Assembly (NCBI RefSeq): GCF_001613325.1 | Contig: NZ_BDCD01000009.1 | Location: forward strand, 248,001 to 312,000 | Origin: Nocardia yamanashiensis NBRC 100130 | GTDB taxonomy: Bacteria; Actinomycetota; Actinomycetes; Mycobacteriales; Mycobacteriaceae | Length of the DNA stretch: 64,000 nt | Reading direction: 5' to 3' | The notes under the pieces: model-generated | Databases searched by the model: none | Told to the model about the DNA's origin: nothing | The model's input: only the letters and a program-made list of their open reading frames with translations | Made by a program: the position numbers and the translations under genes | Shown here: positions 49,730-58,424 of the stretch, one piece after another | Numbering within the stretch: position 1 is the first letter of the stretch | Layout of the letters: the number at the start of each line of letters is the position of its first letter

Positions 49730-50926
49730 ATGGGAGCGCATCCACTCGTCACCGAATATCTGCGGCTCGGACTCGCCTTCGATCGGCTGGAGGAAGGGTT
49801 CGTCGATGCCTATACCGGTGATCCCGCGCTACGGCGGGAAGTGGAGAACGCGCCTGCGCCGGAACCTCGGGAGCTCGCGAACACGGCTGCGGCGCTGCGT
49901 AAGGAACTGCCGGACGCCGGGTTGAGTGCGGAGCGGGTGGAATTCCTGGAGGCGCATCTGCGGGCGCTGGAATGCTCGGGGCGCAAGTTCGCGGGGGACG
50001 ACATCAATTTCATCGACGAGGTGAAGGCGTACTTCGATGTCGATATCGCGCCCGGCAGTGAAGAGGAGTACCGGGAGGCGCATCGGCAGTTGGATGAGGT
50101 GCTGCCGGGGGAGGGTGCGCTGCTGGATCGGGTGACGGCGCATCGGCGCAATGACGAACTGCCGGCTGAGCGATTGCGGGAATGCGTGGACGCGTTCTCC
50201 AGCGCGCTGCGGGATCTGGTGCGGCAGCGGTATCCGCTGCCCGATACCGAGACCGTGGAATACGAAGTGGTGGGCGACAAGCCGTGGTCGGGGTTCAACT
50301 ACTACCTGGGTGATTTCAAATCCAAGGTGGCCATCAACTCCGATCTCAAACAGCACATGGCGCATCTGCCCGCGCTGATCGCCCACGAGGCGTACCCGGG
50401 GCATCACACCGAGCACTGCCGGAAAGAAGCCGGACTGGTCGCGGCGGGGCAGGACGAGCAGACCCTGTTCGTGGTCAACACCCCGCAGTGCCTGATGGCG
50501 GAGGGCCTGGCCGACCTGGCGCTCAAGTCGATCGTCGGCCCGGGCTGGGGCAAATGGGCGCAGGAGATCTACGCCGACCTGGGCCTGCGCTTCGACGGCG
50601 AACGCGCCGAACGCATTTCGACCGCATCGGCGAACCTGCTGAGCGTGCGCCAGGACGCCGCCCTGCTGCTGCACGACAAACGCAAGGACGAGAACGAGGT
50701 GTCGGCGTTCCTGGAACGCTGGAGCCTGGTCACCCCCGAACGCGCCCGGCAGTCGCTGCGCTTCCTGTCCTCGCCGCTGTGGCGCGCCTACATCTCCACC
50801 TACGTCGAGGGCTACCGGCTGCTCGGCGGCTGGCTGGACCGGGCCGCCGACGCGGACGAGCGTTCGGACCGCTTCCGCCGCCTGCTGGACGAGCCGCTCA
50901 CCCCGGGTGCGATCCGCCGTATGTGA
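49730..50926 (+). CDS. DUF885-family zinc peptidase-like protein
   Basis: 398 residues. The metal motif HEAYPGHHTEH near residue 222 is the hallmark of DUF885 proteins, which resemble M32/M2-type carboxypeptidases; a later Glu in MAEGLADLA would be a third ligand. Mostly helical, cytoplasmic. Peptidase activity is inferred. It lies between coaA and glyA, a place not occupied by it in M. tuberculosis as far as I recall. The start ATG follows AATAGGGTCGGGGGT. Confidence 0.85.
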   Translation: MGAHPLVTEYLRLGLAFDRLEEGFVDAYTGDPALRREVENAPAPEPRELANTAAALRKELPDAGLSAERVEFLEAHLRALECSGRKFAGDDINFIDEVKAYFDVDIAPGSEEEYREAHRQLDEVLPGEGALLDRVTAHRRNDELPAERLRECVDAFSSALRDLVRQRYPLPDTETVEYEVVGDKPWSGFNYYLGDFKSKVAINSDLKQHMAHLPALIAHEAYPGHHTEHCRKEAGLVAAGQDEQTLFVVNTPQCLMAEGLADLALKSIVGPGWGKWAQEIYADLGLRFDGERAERISTASANLLSVRQDAALLLHDKRKDENEVSAFLERWSLVTPERARQSLRFLSSPLWRAYISTYVEGYRLLGGWLDRAADADERSDRFRRLLDEPLTPGAIRRM

Positions 50927-50949
50927 TCGCGAGCAGGCCCGATAGGATG

Positions 50950-51030
50950 GGCGGCATCGCGACTGGCGCACTCGAGGTGGAAGCAACCACCGGGAAGCAC
51001 CGATGTCCCGCACCGCGCGCCTGGGTACTG
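50950..51030 (+). promoter_or_regulatory. ZTP (pfl-type) riboswitch upstream of glyA
   Basis: The conserved blocks of ZTP/ZMP riboswitches appear in order: GACTGGCGCA at 50961, GGTGG-AAGCAA-CCACCGGGAAGC at about 50977-50998 with its small hairpin, and CGCGCCTGGGTA at 51015-51026. This RNA class senses the folate-stress signal ZTP/ZMP and controls one-carbon and purine genes including glyA. The glyA start codon follows about 45 bp later, enough for an expression platform. Confidence 0.8.
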
Positions 51031-51071
51031 GACAACCAGCCCTGGGGCATACCCGGATGACGGAGGTTGCG

Positions 51072-52427
51072 ATGCAAGACGACACGATGAACCCTCTGGC
51101 CGACACTCCGGCGACGGACAATAGACTCGGCCGCGTGACGCCGACGAACTCTGTGAATTCCCAGTCCCTCAACGAGCTCGATCCCGAGGTCGCTGCCGCG
51201 ATGGGCGGGGAGCTCGCTCGCCAGCGCGACACCCTCGAGATGATCGCCTCGGAGAACTTCGTGCCGCGCGCGGTACTCCAGGCGCAGGGCAGCGTGCTCA
51301 CCAACAAGTACGCCGAGGGCTACCCGGGCCGCCGCTACTACGGCGGCTGCGAGAACGTCGACATCGTCGAGGATCTCGCCCGCGCCCGCGTGACCGAGCT
51401 GTTCGGCGCGGAGTACGCCAATGTGCAGCCGCATTCGGGTGCGCAGGCCAACGCGGCCGTGCTGCACGCGCTCATGACCCCCGGCGAGAAGCTGCTCGGC
51501 CTGGACCTCGCGCACGGCGGCCACCTCACCCACGGCATGCGCCTGAACTTCTCGGGCAAGCTGTACGAGGTGCACGCCTACGGCGTGTCCAAGGAAGACC
51601 ATCGCGTCGATATGGACGAGGTGCGCAAGCTCGCCAAGGAGACCCGCCCGAAGGTGATCGTGGCCGGCTGGTCCGCCTACCCGCGGCACCTGGATTTCGC
51701 GGCCTTCCGCGAGATCGCCGACGAGGTCGGCGCGTACCTGTGGGTCGATATGGCGCACTTCGCCGGTCTGGTCGCCGCCGGGCTGCACCCGTCGCCGGTG
51801 CCGCACGCCCACGTGGTGTCCTCCACCGTGCACAAGACCCTCGGCGGTCCGCGCTCCGGTCTGATCCTGGCCAAGGAGGAGTTCGCCAAGAAGCTGAACT
51901 CGGCCGTGTTCCCGGGTCAGCAGGGCGGTCCGCTCATGCACGCCATCGCCGCCAAGGCCGTGTCGTTCAAGATCGCCGGTTCGGCCGAGTTCAAGGAGCG
52001 CCAGGAGCGCACCCTGTCCGGCGCCAAGATCATCGCCGAGCGCCTGACCGCCGCCGACGCCAAGGACAAGGGCATCACCGTCCTCACCGGCGGCACCGAT
52101 GTGCACCTGGTGCTGGTCGACCTGCGCAACTCGCAGCTCGATGGCCAGCAGGGCGAGGATCTGCTGCACGAGATCGGAATCACCGTGAACCGCAACGCGG
52201 TTCCGTTCGACCCGCGTCCGCCGATGGTCACCTCGGGTCTGCGCATCGGCACCCCGGCGCTGGCCACCCGCGGCTTCGGCGACACCGAGTTCACCGAGGT
52301 CGCCGAGATCATCGCGGCCGCGCTGACCGGTTCCGCCGATCTGGATTCGCTGCGGCAGCGGGTTTCCAAGCTCGCGCAGTCGTTCCCGTTGTACGAGGGC
52401 CTGGAGGACTGGCGTCTGCTCGGCTGA
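51072..52427 (+). CDS. glyA: Serine hydroxymethyltransferase
   Basis: 451 residues from the ATG at 51072, preferred for its GGAGG site; a GTG at 51135 would give a more usual 430-residue protein and could come from a leaderless transcript (TAGACT lies 10 bp before). PLP enzyme that converts serine plus tetrahydrofolate to glycine plus methylene-THF. Seen: [27 protein letters not shown], and the PLP lysine in [16 protein letters not shown]. The ZTP riboswitch upstream fits its folate role. It corresponds to Rv1093. Confidence 0.95.
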   Translation: MQDDTMNPLADTPATDNRLGRVTPTNSVNSQSLNELDPEVAAAMGGELARQRDTLEMIASENFVPRAVLQAQGSVLTNKYAEGYPGRRYYGGCENVDIVEDLARARVTELFGAEYANVQPHSGAQANAAVLHALMTPGEKLLGLDLAHGGHLTHGMRLNFSGKLYEVHAYGVSKEDHRVDMDEVRKLAKETRPKVIVAGWSAYPRHLDFAAFREIADEVGAYLWVDMAHFAGLVAAGLHPSPVPHAHVVSSTVHKTLGGPRSGLILAKEEFAKKLNSAVFPGQQGGPLMHAIAAKAVSFKIAGSAEFKERQERTLSGAKIIAERLTAADAKDKGITVLTGGTDVHLVLVDLRNSQLDGQQGEDLLHEIGITVNRNAVPFDPRPPMVTSGLRIGTPALATRGFGDTEFTEVAEIIAAALTGSADLDSLRQRVSKLAQSFPLYEGLEDWRLLG

Positions 52428-52453
52428 GCGCCGAGAGTCCTTGGATAGCAATG

Positions 52454-52486
52454 GAGCCCGCCGCGATCGGTGATCGCGGCGGGCTC
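52454..52486 (+). terminator. Hairpin after glyA
   Basis: 15-bp perfect stem (GAGCCCGCCGCGATC and its complement) with a 3-base loop, 27 bp after the glyA stop. It has no T tract. It lies between convergent glyA and the pirin gene. Confidence 0.65.
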
Positions 52487-52526
52487 GCTGCTGTGGACAG
52501 GGTAACGCGGCCTTTCGCCCGAGCGG

Positions 52527-53399
52527 TTACAGTCGCGCGAGGCGGGGGATGGGACCGAACTTGCCGCGCCGGAAATCGACGTAGGCCTGTTCGACCTCGG
52601 CCCGGGTGCTCATCACGAACGGTCCGCCGAACACGATCGATTCGCGAATCGGCTTGCCGGAGAACACCATTACCGTCGTGCGCTGCTCCGGGTCCGCGCC
52701 GGTCAGCTCCAGGCTGGTGGGTTCGGTGACGTTCATCGGATCCGACCACGCCACCTGACCGGCCGCCACCGGCTGCCCGGCGATGGTGGCCTTGCCCTCG
52801 ATGACATAGGCGAAGGCGCGATCCTCCGGTGCCAGGACCGGCGCATACGTGCTGCCGGGCTCCAGCGTCACCATGAGACCCGTGATGGGCCAATGGTTCT
52901 CGGCCGGCCCGGAGACCTCCCCGGCGGCGCCGGACACGACGCGCACCAGCACACCCGGCGCTTCGATCTTCGCCTGATTCTCCTGCCGCACATCCTGATA
53001 CCGCGTCTGCACCATCCGCTTGTCGGTCGGCAGGTTCAGCCACAGCTGCAAGGTGTGCGCGTGCTCGTTCCGGAAAGCCAGTTCGCGGTGGATGATCCCG
53101 CTGCCGGCCGTCATCCACTGAATGTCCCCGGGTTCCAGCGCTCCCGCGTGCCCGAGACTGTCCCCGTGTTCCAGGACCCCGTCCAGCACCACGGTCACGG
53201 TCTCGATCCCGCGATGCGGATGCCATTCGAAGCCGGGTTCGGAGAACCAGTCCTCCGCCATCAACAGGAAGGGATCGGTCTTGCGGACGTCGTCGGGCGC
53301 GATGATCAGCGCGTTCTTGTCGACCTGCTCGGTCGGCCCGCCCATGGCCTTGGTCCGGACGCGATCGACATGCCGCGCCACCGTGACGGGTGTGGTCAT
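52527..53399 (-). CDS. Pirin-family bicupin
   Basis: 290 residues from the ATG at 53399 with GGAGCAGGT before it. Pirin signature: FEWHPHRGIETVTVVLDGVLEHGDSLGHAGALEPGDIQWMTAGSGIIHRE supplies three His and a Glu for iron binding. The C-terminal cupin half (GLMVTLEPGSTYAPV; AYVIEGKATIAG) lacks metal residues, as usual. Bacterial pirins include quercetinases and regulators; the role here is open. Confidence 0.9.
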   Translation of the reverse strand: MTTPVTVARHVDRVRTKAMGGPTEQVDKNALIIAPDDVRKTDPFLLMAEDWFSEPGFEWHPHRGIETVTVVLDGVLEHGDSLGHAGALEPGDIQWMTAGSGIIHRELAFRNEHAHTLQLWLNLPTDKRMVQTRYQDVRQENQAKIEAPGVLVRVVSGAAGEVSGPAENHWPITGLMVTLEPGSTYAPVLAPEDRAFAYVIEGKATIAGQPVAAGQVAWSDPMNVTEPTSLELTGADPEQRTTVMVFSGKPIRESIVFGGPFVMSTRAEVEQAYVDFRRGKFGPIPRLARL

Positions 53400-53543
53400 A
53401 CCTGCTCCTCTCGCCCGGCCCGGATGGCCCGGAAATTTAGATGACAAGTCAACCAACAAGCGGCCCGGCCGTGGTATTCCGCATCGCTACGACCGGCCCG
53501 AACGGGCTGGAACGCCTATGCTGCAAGGGGATCGGAGGTGGCC

Positions 53544-53855
53544 ATGTCGACGAATGTGCTGCTGCTCGGCCGGACGGCGATCGTGGTGGATGACGCCCAC
53601 GCTCAGCTGGAGTTGCCGGAAGTCGAGATCTACTCGGGGACGAGTCTCGAGGATCTGCGGAAGGTGTTCGCGCAGACGCGAATCGATCACGTCATCATGG
53701 GGGCGGGGCTGGATCTCGAGCTACGTCTCAGCATCGTGCGCGAGGTGTTCGAGTCCAGCGACTCCACCACGGTGCATATGAAGGATTTCGGGTCGGGACC
53801 GCAGGGGTTCCTGCCCTTCGTGCGGGCCGTGCTGATCGGCCTGCGCGAGCTCTGA
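53544..53855 (+). CDS. Small hypothetical protein (103 residues)
   Basis: 103 residues; the ATG at 53544 has CGGAGG six bases upstream. It begins STNVLLLGRTAIVVDDAHAQLELPEVEIYSGTSLEDLRKVFAQTRIDHVIMGAGLDLELRL, an alternating beta-alpha pattern like a small Rossmann or receiver-like fold. No phospho-acceptor set is evident. It is convergent with the next small gene. Function unknown. Confidence 0.65.
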   Translation: MSTNVLLLGRTAIVVDDAHAQLELPEVEIYSGTSLEDLRKVFAQTRIDHVIMGAGLDLELRLSIVREVFESSDSTTVHMKDFGSGPQGFLPFVRAVLIGLREL

Positions 53856-53857
53856 GC

Positions 53858-54130
53858 TCAGGCGTGTTTGGCCAGGTAGTCCACGTACATGGGCCGCAGG
53901 ACCTCGCCGATCTCACCTTCGCCGGCGTGCGCGTAATCGTCCAACATGGGCAGTACGTACTTGATGTCGGCTTCGCTCTCGCCGATGTCACCGGCGGCGG
54001 CCTCGGCGGCGGGAATGGACTTCAGCAGCTCCCACAGGAATTTGACGTCACCCCGGCGAACCGCCAGCTTCACGGCCCGGTCGTGCAATTCCTTGGTGGA
54101 CAGCGTCTCGAGATCCTGAGTTTCGGCCAT
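53858..54130 (-). CDS. Small helical conserved hypothetical protein
   Basis: 90 residues from the ATG at 54130 (an earlier ATG is possible): ETLSTKELHDRAVKLAVRRGDVKFLWELLKSIPAAEAAAGDIGESEADIKYVLPMLDDYAHA. All-helical and acidic; it looks like a conserved actinobacterial protein, but I know no function. It converges with the preceding small gene, 3 bp apart. Confidence 0.7.
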   Translation of the reverse strand: MAETQDLETLSTKELHDRAVKLAVRRGDVKFLWELLKSIPAAEAAAGDIGESEADIKYVLPMLDDYAHAGEGEIGEVLRPMYVDYLAKHA

Positions 54131-54159
54131 GCCATCGACTGTAATGGAGGGCATGACCC

Positions 54160-54459
54160 AGCGGCTGCGCGGTCAGCAAAGAAACGGCACATATCGATGA
54201 ATGGGCCAAGGCGGTAACGCCTTCCGGCGAGCTGCGGAAGTGGTACCACGCCGATCCGCAGACACGCCGAGCCGAGTTCGAACGGAAGTATCGATCCGAA
54301 CTCGCCGCCGACGACGCCCGGGAGGGCCTGGCCCGCCTGCGCGAACAGGCCGCCGCGGGACCGTTGACCCTGATCACGGCAACCAAGGACCCCGAGCACA
54401 GCCATGTTCCGGTACTCCTCGCCGAATTGGGCGAAACACCCACAGCGGACGCGCGTTAA
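54160..54459 (+). pseudogene. 5'-truncated DUF488 (YeaO-like) gene remnant
   Basis: The frame ending at TAA 54457-54459 reads SKETAHIDEWAKAVTPSGELRKWYHADPQTRRAEFERKYRSEL, then REGLARLREQAAAGPLTLITATKDPEHSHVPVL. This is the C-terminal two-thirds of a DUF488 protein. The N-terminal third is missing, there is no start codon in this frame, and an in-frame TGA lies just upstream. A short RLR before it in another frame hints at a frameshift in the RLWPRG segment. Confidence 0.65.
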
Positions 54460-54567
54460 CGGGATCTTCACCAACACGCCTGAAAACCGGCGGGCCGGAA
54501 ATGCGAAACGGCGGTAGCGTCGGTGGTGCGAGCCGCGTAGGTGTGGCTCGTACGGGAGGTCCTGATC

Positions 54568-54633
54568 GTGTCTGAGCAACTCAGTGCGAGAGGGCCGGCA
54601 CCTGGCCCTCGGGTCGTACGACCCCAGAGCTGA
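54568..54633 (+). CDS. Possible 21-residue leader ORF upstream of phoH2
   Basis: A GTG with the strong site GGGAGG ten bases upstream opens a 21-codon frame starting MSEQLSARGPAPG and ending VRPQS. It ends 54 bp before the phoH2 start. In mycobacteria a small gene (phoAT) precedes phoH2 and has been described as its antitoxin; this ORF is in the equivalent place, but it is shorter and I cannot show homology. Confidence 0.4.
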   Translation: MSEQLSARGPAPGPRVVRPQS

Positions 54634-54687
54634 CCGGCCCAGCGAGAACGCTCGCGCGGTGTCGCGCGAGTGGCAAAGGAGCCCACC

Positions 54688-56088
54688 GTGACTGATGCAC
54701 GCTCCGCTAACGCTCCCACCAGCGTTGCCGCCGCCGATCGAGGCGCCGGCACCAAAGGGCAGGGAGATCGCGCCTCGCAGTCGTCCGATTCCGGACAGAA
54801 AACCTTCGTCGTGGATACGTCGGTGTTGCTGTCTGATCCTTGGGCATTGACCCGCTTCGGCGAGCACCACGTGGTGCTGCCGCTGGTGGTGATCAGTGAA
54901 CTCGAGGCCAAACGCCACCACCACGAACTGGGCTGGTTCGCCCGGGAGGCGCTGCGCATGCTGGACGATCTTCGTCTGGCGCACGGTCGGCTCGATCAGC
55001 AGGTGCCGGTCGGCACCGCCGGTGGCACGCTCCAGGTGGAGCTGAACCACACGGATCCGAATGTGCTGCCCGTCGGATTCCGCACCGACACAAACGATTC
55101 CCGCATTCTCGCCTGCGCGCTCAACTTCGCGGCCGAGGGCAAGCGGGTGGTGCTGGTATCCAAGGACATTCCGCTGCGAGTGAAAGCGAGTGCGGTCGGC
55201 CTGCAAGCCGACGAGTATCACGCCCAGGATGTCGTCACCTCCGGGTGGACCGGCATGGTGGAGCTCGAAGTGGGCTCCGAACTGGTGGACAAGCTCTACG
55301 CCGAGTCCGTCATCGATCTCGACGAAGCGCGAGAACTGCCCTGCCACACCGGGGTTCGGCTGCTCAGCGCGCGCGGCAGCGCGCTGGCCCGGGTCAGCCC
55401 GGACAAGCGGCTGCAGCTGGTGCGCGGCGATCGGGAGGCGTTCGGGCTGCACGGCCGGTCCGCCGAACAGCGCATCGCACTGGATCTGCTGCTCGACGAG
55501 AGCGTGGGCATCGTGTCGCTGGGCGGGCGCGCCGGTACCGGCAAATCCGCGCTGGCCTTGACCGCCGGCCTGGAAGCCGTGCTGGAGCGCCGGACCCATC
55601 GCAAGGTGGTGGTGTTCCGTCCGCTGTACGCGGTCGGCGGCCAGGAGCTGGGCTACCTGCCCGGCAGCGAGGCCGACAAGATGGGGCCGTGGGCGCAGGC
55701 CGTCTTCGACACCCTGGAAGGGCTGGCCAGCCCGGAGGTGATGGAGGAGGTCCAGGCGCGCGGCATGCTGGAAGTGCTGCCGCTCACCCATATTCGCGGT
55801 CGTTCGCTGCACGATTCCTTCGTGATCGTGGACGAGGCGCAGTCGCTGGAACGCAATGTGCTGCTCACCGTGCTCTCGCGGCTGGGCAGCGGTTCCCGGG
55901 TGGTGCTCACCCACGATGTGGCCCAGCGCGACAATCTGCGCGTCGGGCGGCACGACGGTGTGGCCGCGGTGATCGAGAAGCTCAAGGGGCATCCGCTGTT
56001 CGCGCATGTCACCCTGACCCGTAGTGAGCGGTCGCCGATCGCGGCGCTGGTCACCGAGATGCTGGAGGAGTACGGGCCCAACGCGTAA
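54688..56088 (+). CDS. phoH2: PhoH2: PIN domain-PhoH ATPase fusion
   Basis: 466 residues from a GTG with AAAGGAG at -7. N-terminal PIN ribonuclease domain (residues ~38-175: [12 protein letters not shown] with the first acidic residue, [21 protein letters not shown]) fused to a PhoH P-loop ATPase. The ATPase has Walker [13 protein letters not shown] near 283 and Walker [12 protein letters not shown] near 390. The mycobacterial homologue (Rv1095) unwinds and cleaves RNA and is controlled by a small upstream gene product. The order glyA-phoH2 is kept from M. tuberculosis. Confidence 0.94.
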   Translation: MTDARSANAPTSVAAADRGAGTKGQGDRASQSSDSGQKTFVVDTSVLLSDPWALTRFGEHHVVLPLVVISELEAKRHHHELGWFAREALRMLDDLRLAHGRLDQQVPVGTAGGTLQVELNHTDPNVLPVGFRTDTNDSRILACALNFAAEGKRVVLVSKDIPLRVKASAVGLQADEYHAQDVVTSGWTGMVELEVGSELVDKLYAESVIDLDEARELPCHTGVRLLSARGSALARVSPDKRLQLVRGDREAFGLHGRSAEQRIALDLLLDESVGIVSLGGRAGTGKSALALTAGLEAVLERRTHRKVVVFRPLYAVGGQELGYLPGSEADKMGPWAQAVFDTLEGLASPEVMEEVQARGMLEVLPLTHIRGRSLHDSFVIVDEAQSLERNVLLTVLSRLGSGSRVVLTHDVAQRDNLRVGRHDGVAAVIEKLKGHPLFAHVTLTRSERSPIAALVTEMLEEYGPNA

Positions 56089-56101
56089 GCGTTGAGGCGA
56101 T

Positions 56102-56133
56102 CCCGATCGGGCGGCACGCGCCGCCCGATCGGG
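56102..56133 (+). terminator. Terminator after phoH2
   Basis: 13-bp perfect inverted repeat CCCGATCGGGCGG with a 6-base loop, 14 bp after the phoH2 stop codon. Confidence 0.7.
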
Positions 56134-56272
56134 CAACCTTCGGGAATACGTTTCACCTCCCGAGATGCCGGGTATATTCCGCGAAATACCTGCTCGTCGA
56201 TCTTTTCGATAGTCCATGTCTGGATTGCTTGAAGATTGCCGAGCGTCGGCCTGAAATCTCGAGAGGATGGAA

Positions 56273-56812
56273 ATGCACCACTTCGCTCGACGCACGGCTG
56301 GCATTGTCGCGGCGCTCGCGGTCGTCACCGCATTCGCCGCGGGGTGCGACAAGGACGACAAGAAGGACACGAGCTCCGGCTCGACCACCACCGCCACCAC
56401 CACCACCACCACCACGGCCGCCGAACACGGTGAGCACAGCGGCGCCACCGAAACCAAGATCGCCACCCGCAACGGCGGCGAAATCGCGGTCAGCGGAGAC
56501 GTTCTCGCCAAGTACACCGCGGCCGGCGGCGCCACCGGACCGCTCGGCGAGCCGACCGGGGCGCAGCAGGAAGCCGCGGGCGGCGGCGTGCTGCAGGAAT
56601 TCACCGGCGGCGCGATCTATGTGGCCCCGGGCGGACCGGCCCATGTGGTGTGGGGCGAGATCCGCAAGGCGTACGACGAAAACGGCGGCCCCGGCGGCAA
56701 ACTCGGCTACCCGACCAGCGACGAGACCGATATCGCGGGCGGCAAGCAGAGCACCTTCACCGGCGGCACCATCACCTGGGTGGACAACCAGACCACCGTC
56801 ACCACCAACTGA
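56273..56812 (+). CDS. Lipoprotein with LGFP-type repeats
   Basis: 179 residues. Signal peptide with lipobox AFAAGC (lipidated Cys near 24), then a Thr-rich linker with a run of ten threonines. A domain with two LGFP-like repeats follows: GGATGPLGEPTGAQQEAAGGGVLQEFTGGAIYVAPG and GGPGGKLGYPTSDET. LGFP repeats anchor or organise proteins in the mycolic cell wall. The ATG at 56273 has GAGAGG at the right spacing; another two codons before is possible. Confidence 0.88.
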   Translation: MHHFARRTAGIVAALAVVTAFAAGCDKDDKKDTSSGSTTTATTTTTTTAAEHGEHSGATETKIATRNGGEIAVSGDVLAKYTAAGGATGPLGEPTGAQQEAAGGGVLQEFTGGAIYVAPGGPAHVVWGEIRKAYDENGGPGGKLGYPTSDETDIAGGKQSTFTGGTITWVDNQTTVTTN

Positions 56813-56822
56813 GCACCGGGTC

Positions 56823-56860
56823 GCGAAACGGCGGGATCGATCACGATCCCGCCGTTTCGC
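56823..56860 (+). terminator. Terminator after the LGFP lipoprotein gene
   Basis: A 17-bp perfect stem (starting GCGAAACGGCGGGATCG), 4-base loop, 10 bp after the stop codon. Confidence 0.8.
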
Positions 56861-56922
56861 TGTTCATAGCCGTCACAAATACCCGGCGAAGATCCCCATG
56901 TTTGCCGCGGAGCCGCTAGGTT

Positions 56923-57786
56923 GTGCTGGTGCAGAACGTTTTGGCCGACCGTGAGCTGCTCGAGACGCTCGCGGCAGCGGTGGAATCCAACCTGACCCGG
57001 CATATCGAGGTGGCCGCCGAATGGCAGCCGCACGACTACGTGCCCTGGGCCGATGGCCGCAACTTCGCCTTCCTGGGCGGGACCGACTGGGACCCCGCGC
57101 AATCCGAGCTCGGCGACACCGCCAAGCTGGCGCTGACCGTGAGCGTGCTGATTGCCGACAATCTGCCGTCCTACCACCGCGAGATCGGCAAGTATCTGCG
57201 CACCGGGCCGTGGTGGCGCTGGGTCGGGCGCTGGACCGCCGAGGAGAACCGGCACGAGATCCTGATCCGCAACTACCTGATGGTGACCCGCGCGGTCGAC
57301 CCCATCGAACTCGAGCGCATGCGCATGGCGCACATGACCGCCGGTTTCCGGCGGCCCGCGCTGCACCTGCTCGACGTGCTCGCGGCCGCGGCCTTCGAGG
57401 AAGCCGCGGCGGCGGTGCGGCATCGCAATACCGCGGCGCTGGGCGAAAACCCCATCGTCACCATGATTTCCGAGCGCATCGCGGTGGACGACGAACTGCA
57501 GGCCGAGTTCTTCGGCAACCTGATCGCGGCGGCGCTGGACCTGACCCCGGACCAGACCGTGCGCGCCATCGCGGATCAGGTGGCGGCCTTCCACGTCCCG
57601 GTGGTGCAGCTGGCGGACGGTCGCACCAGCGACGAGGTGCTGGCCGAGGCCGGCATCTACGACCGAGCACGCGAAGGCGAACTGGTCTTCGCCCCGCTAC
57701 TCGAGCGCTGGAACATCTTCACCCGCACCGACTTCGGCGAGGAAGGCGAGAAGGCCCGCGCCGAACTCGCGCACCTGCGCCGCTGA
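56923..57786 (+). CDS. DesA2-like acyl-ACP desaturase family protein with altered iron site
   Basis: 287 residues from a GTG at 56923 (GTG at 56929 also possible; TAGGTT just before suggests a leaderless start). Ferritin-like desaturase fold: HDYVPWADGRNFAFLGGTDWDPAQSEL, GRWTAEENRHEILIRNYL with the first ExxH ligand pair, and AFEEAAAAVRHRN with a Glu ligand. The second ExxH pair, DEVRHEEFF in relatives, reads DDELQAEFF, so the iron-ligand His is Gln and the Glu is Asp. Desaturase activity is doubtful. Corresponds to Rv1094 (desA2). Confidence 0.88.
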   Translation: MLVQNVLADRELLETLAAAVESNLTRHIEVAAEWQPHDYVPWADGRNFAFLGGTDWDPAQSELGDTAKLALTVSVLIADNLPSYHREIGKYLRTGPWWRWVGRWTAEENRHEILIRNYLMVTRAVDPIELERMRMAHMTAGFRRPALHLLDVLAAAAFEEAAAAVRHRNTAALGENPIVTMISERIAVDDELQAEFFGNLIAAALDLTPDQTVRAIADQVAAFHVPVVQLADGRTSDEVLAEAGIYDRAREGELVFAPLLERWNIFTRTDFGEEGEKARAELAHLRR

Positions 57787-57904
57787 CGCGCCCGGGGCTT
57801 CGGCGTGCGGCGCGTTCTGTGCCGGCCGTTTCTTCTGAACCGCTGATGCGCTCGGGGGCTTCGGTGCGCGGCCCTGTTCCGCGCCCGAGCGCCCCTTGCA
57901 CATA

Positions 57905-57934
57905 GGGGGTTTGGGGGCATGCCCCCAAACCCCC
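57905..57934. repeat. Perfect 30-bp GC-rich palindrome
   Basis: GGGGGTTTGGGGGCA followed immediately by its reverse complement, between two convergent genes. It can form a loop-poor hairpin on either strand and may end both transcripts. Upstream (57780-57870) two ~30-bp GC-rich stretches beginning CGCTGA also resemble each other. Confidence 0.7.
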
Positions 57935-57967
57935 ACTCTCTTCACGCCCGAAGGGCGTGCTGTTCGC

Positions 57968-58390
57968 TCACCGCGGGCGAATCGCCCGGAACACGCCGAG
58001 CACGCTGCCCCGCAGGAAGTTCTCCCACGAAAAGTGGTCGTGCCAGAGCACGATTCGGCCGTCTTTCAGCTCGAACGTCCCGCACACCCAGAAGGCGATC
58101 TCGACCGGGCCGAAGCGCAGGTAGTCGGTTCGTTCGGTGAGTACGACGTTTTCGCCGTCGGCCGCGATGTGATGGATATCGACCCGGAAACCGAAGCGCG
58201 GGTTCTGTAGTTGCTTCAGAACCCAGCGCACCCGGTCCAGGCCGCGCACATCCGGCAGTGAGGTGTTCTTCCAGACCAGGCCCGGGTCGGCCAGGTCCAG
58301 GGCTTCGTCGATGATCTTCATCTCCAGGGCGGCGAAGAACTCGCGGACCGTAGTGACGGCGTCCTGCTGCAACTCCGGTATGTCGGACAT
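57968..58390 (-). CDS. Limonene-1,2-epoxide hydrolase family protein
   Basis: 140 residues. It resembles M. tuberculosis Rv2740 (EphG) from memory: IHHIAADGENVVLTERTDYLRFGPVEIAFWVCGTFELKDGRIVLWHDHFSW. The catalytic Asp-Arg-Asp triad of this family is present: Arg and Asp in TERTDYL and Asp in LWHDHFS. It should open an epoxide by activated water; the substrate is unknown (sterol or lipid epoxides in relatives). No clear partner; convergent with the desaturase-like gene. Confidence 0.85.
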   Translation of the reverse strand: MSDIPELQQDAVTTVREFFAALEMKIIDEALDLADPGLVWKNTSLPDVRGLDRVRWVLKQLQNPRFGFRVDIHHIAADGENVVLTERTDYLRFGPVEIAFWVCGTFELKDGRIVLWHDHFSWENFLRGSVLGVFRAIRPR

Positions 58391-58424
58391 GAGCCGAGCG
58401 TAGGCCGATTCCGCGCCGCCCGGC

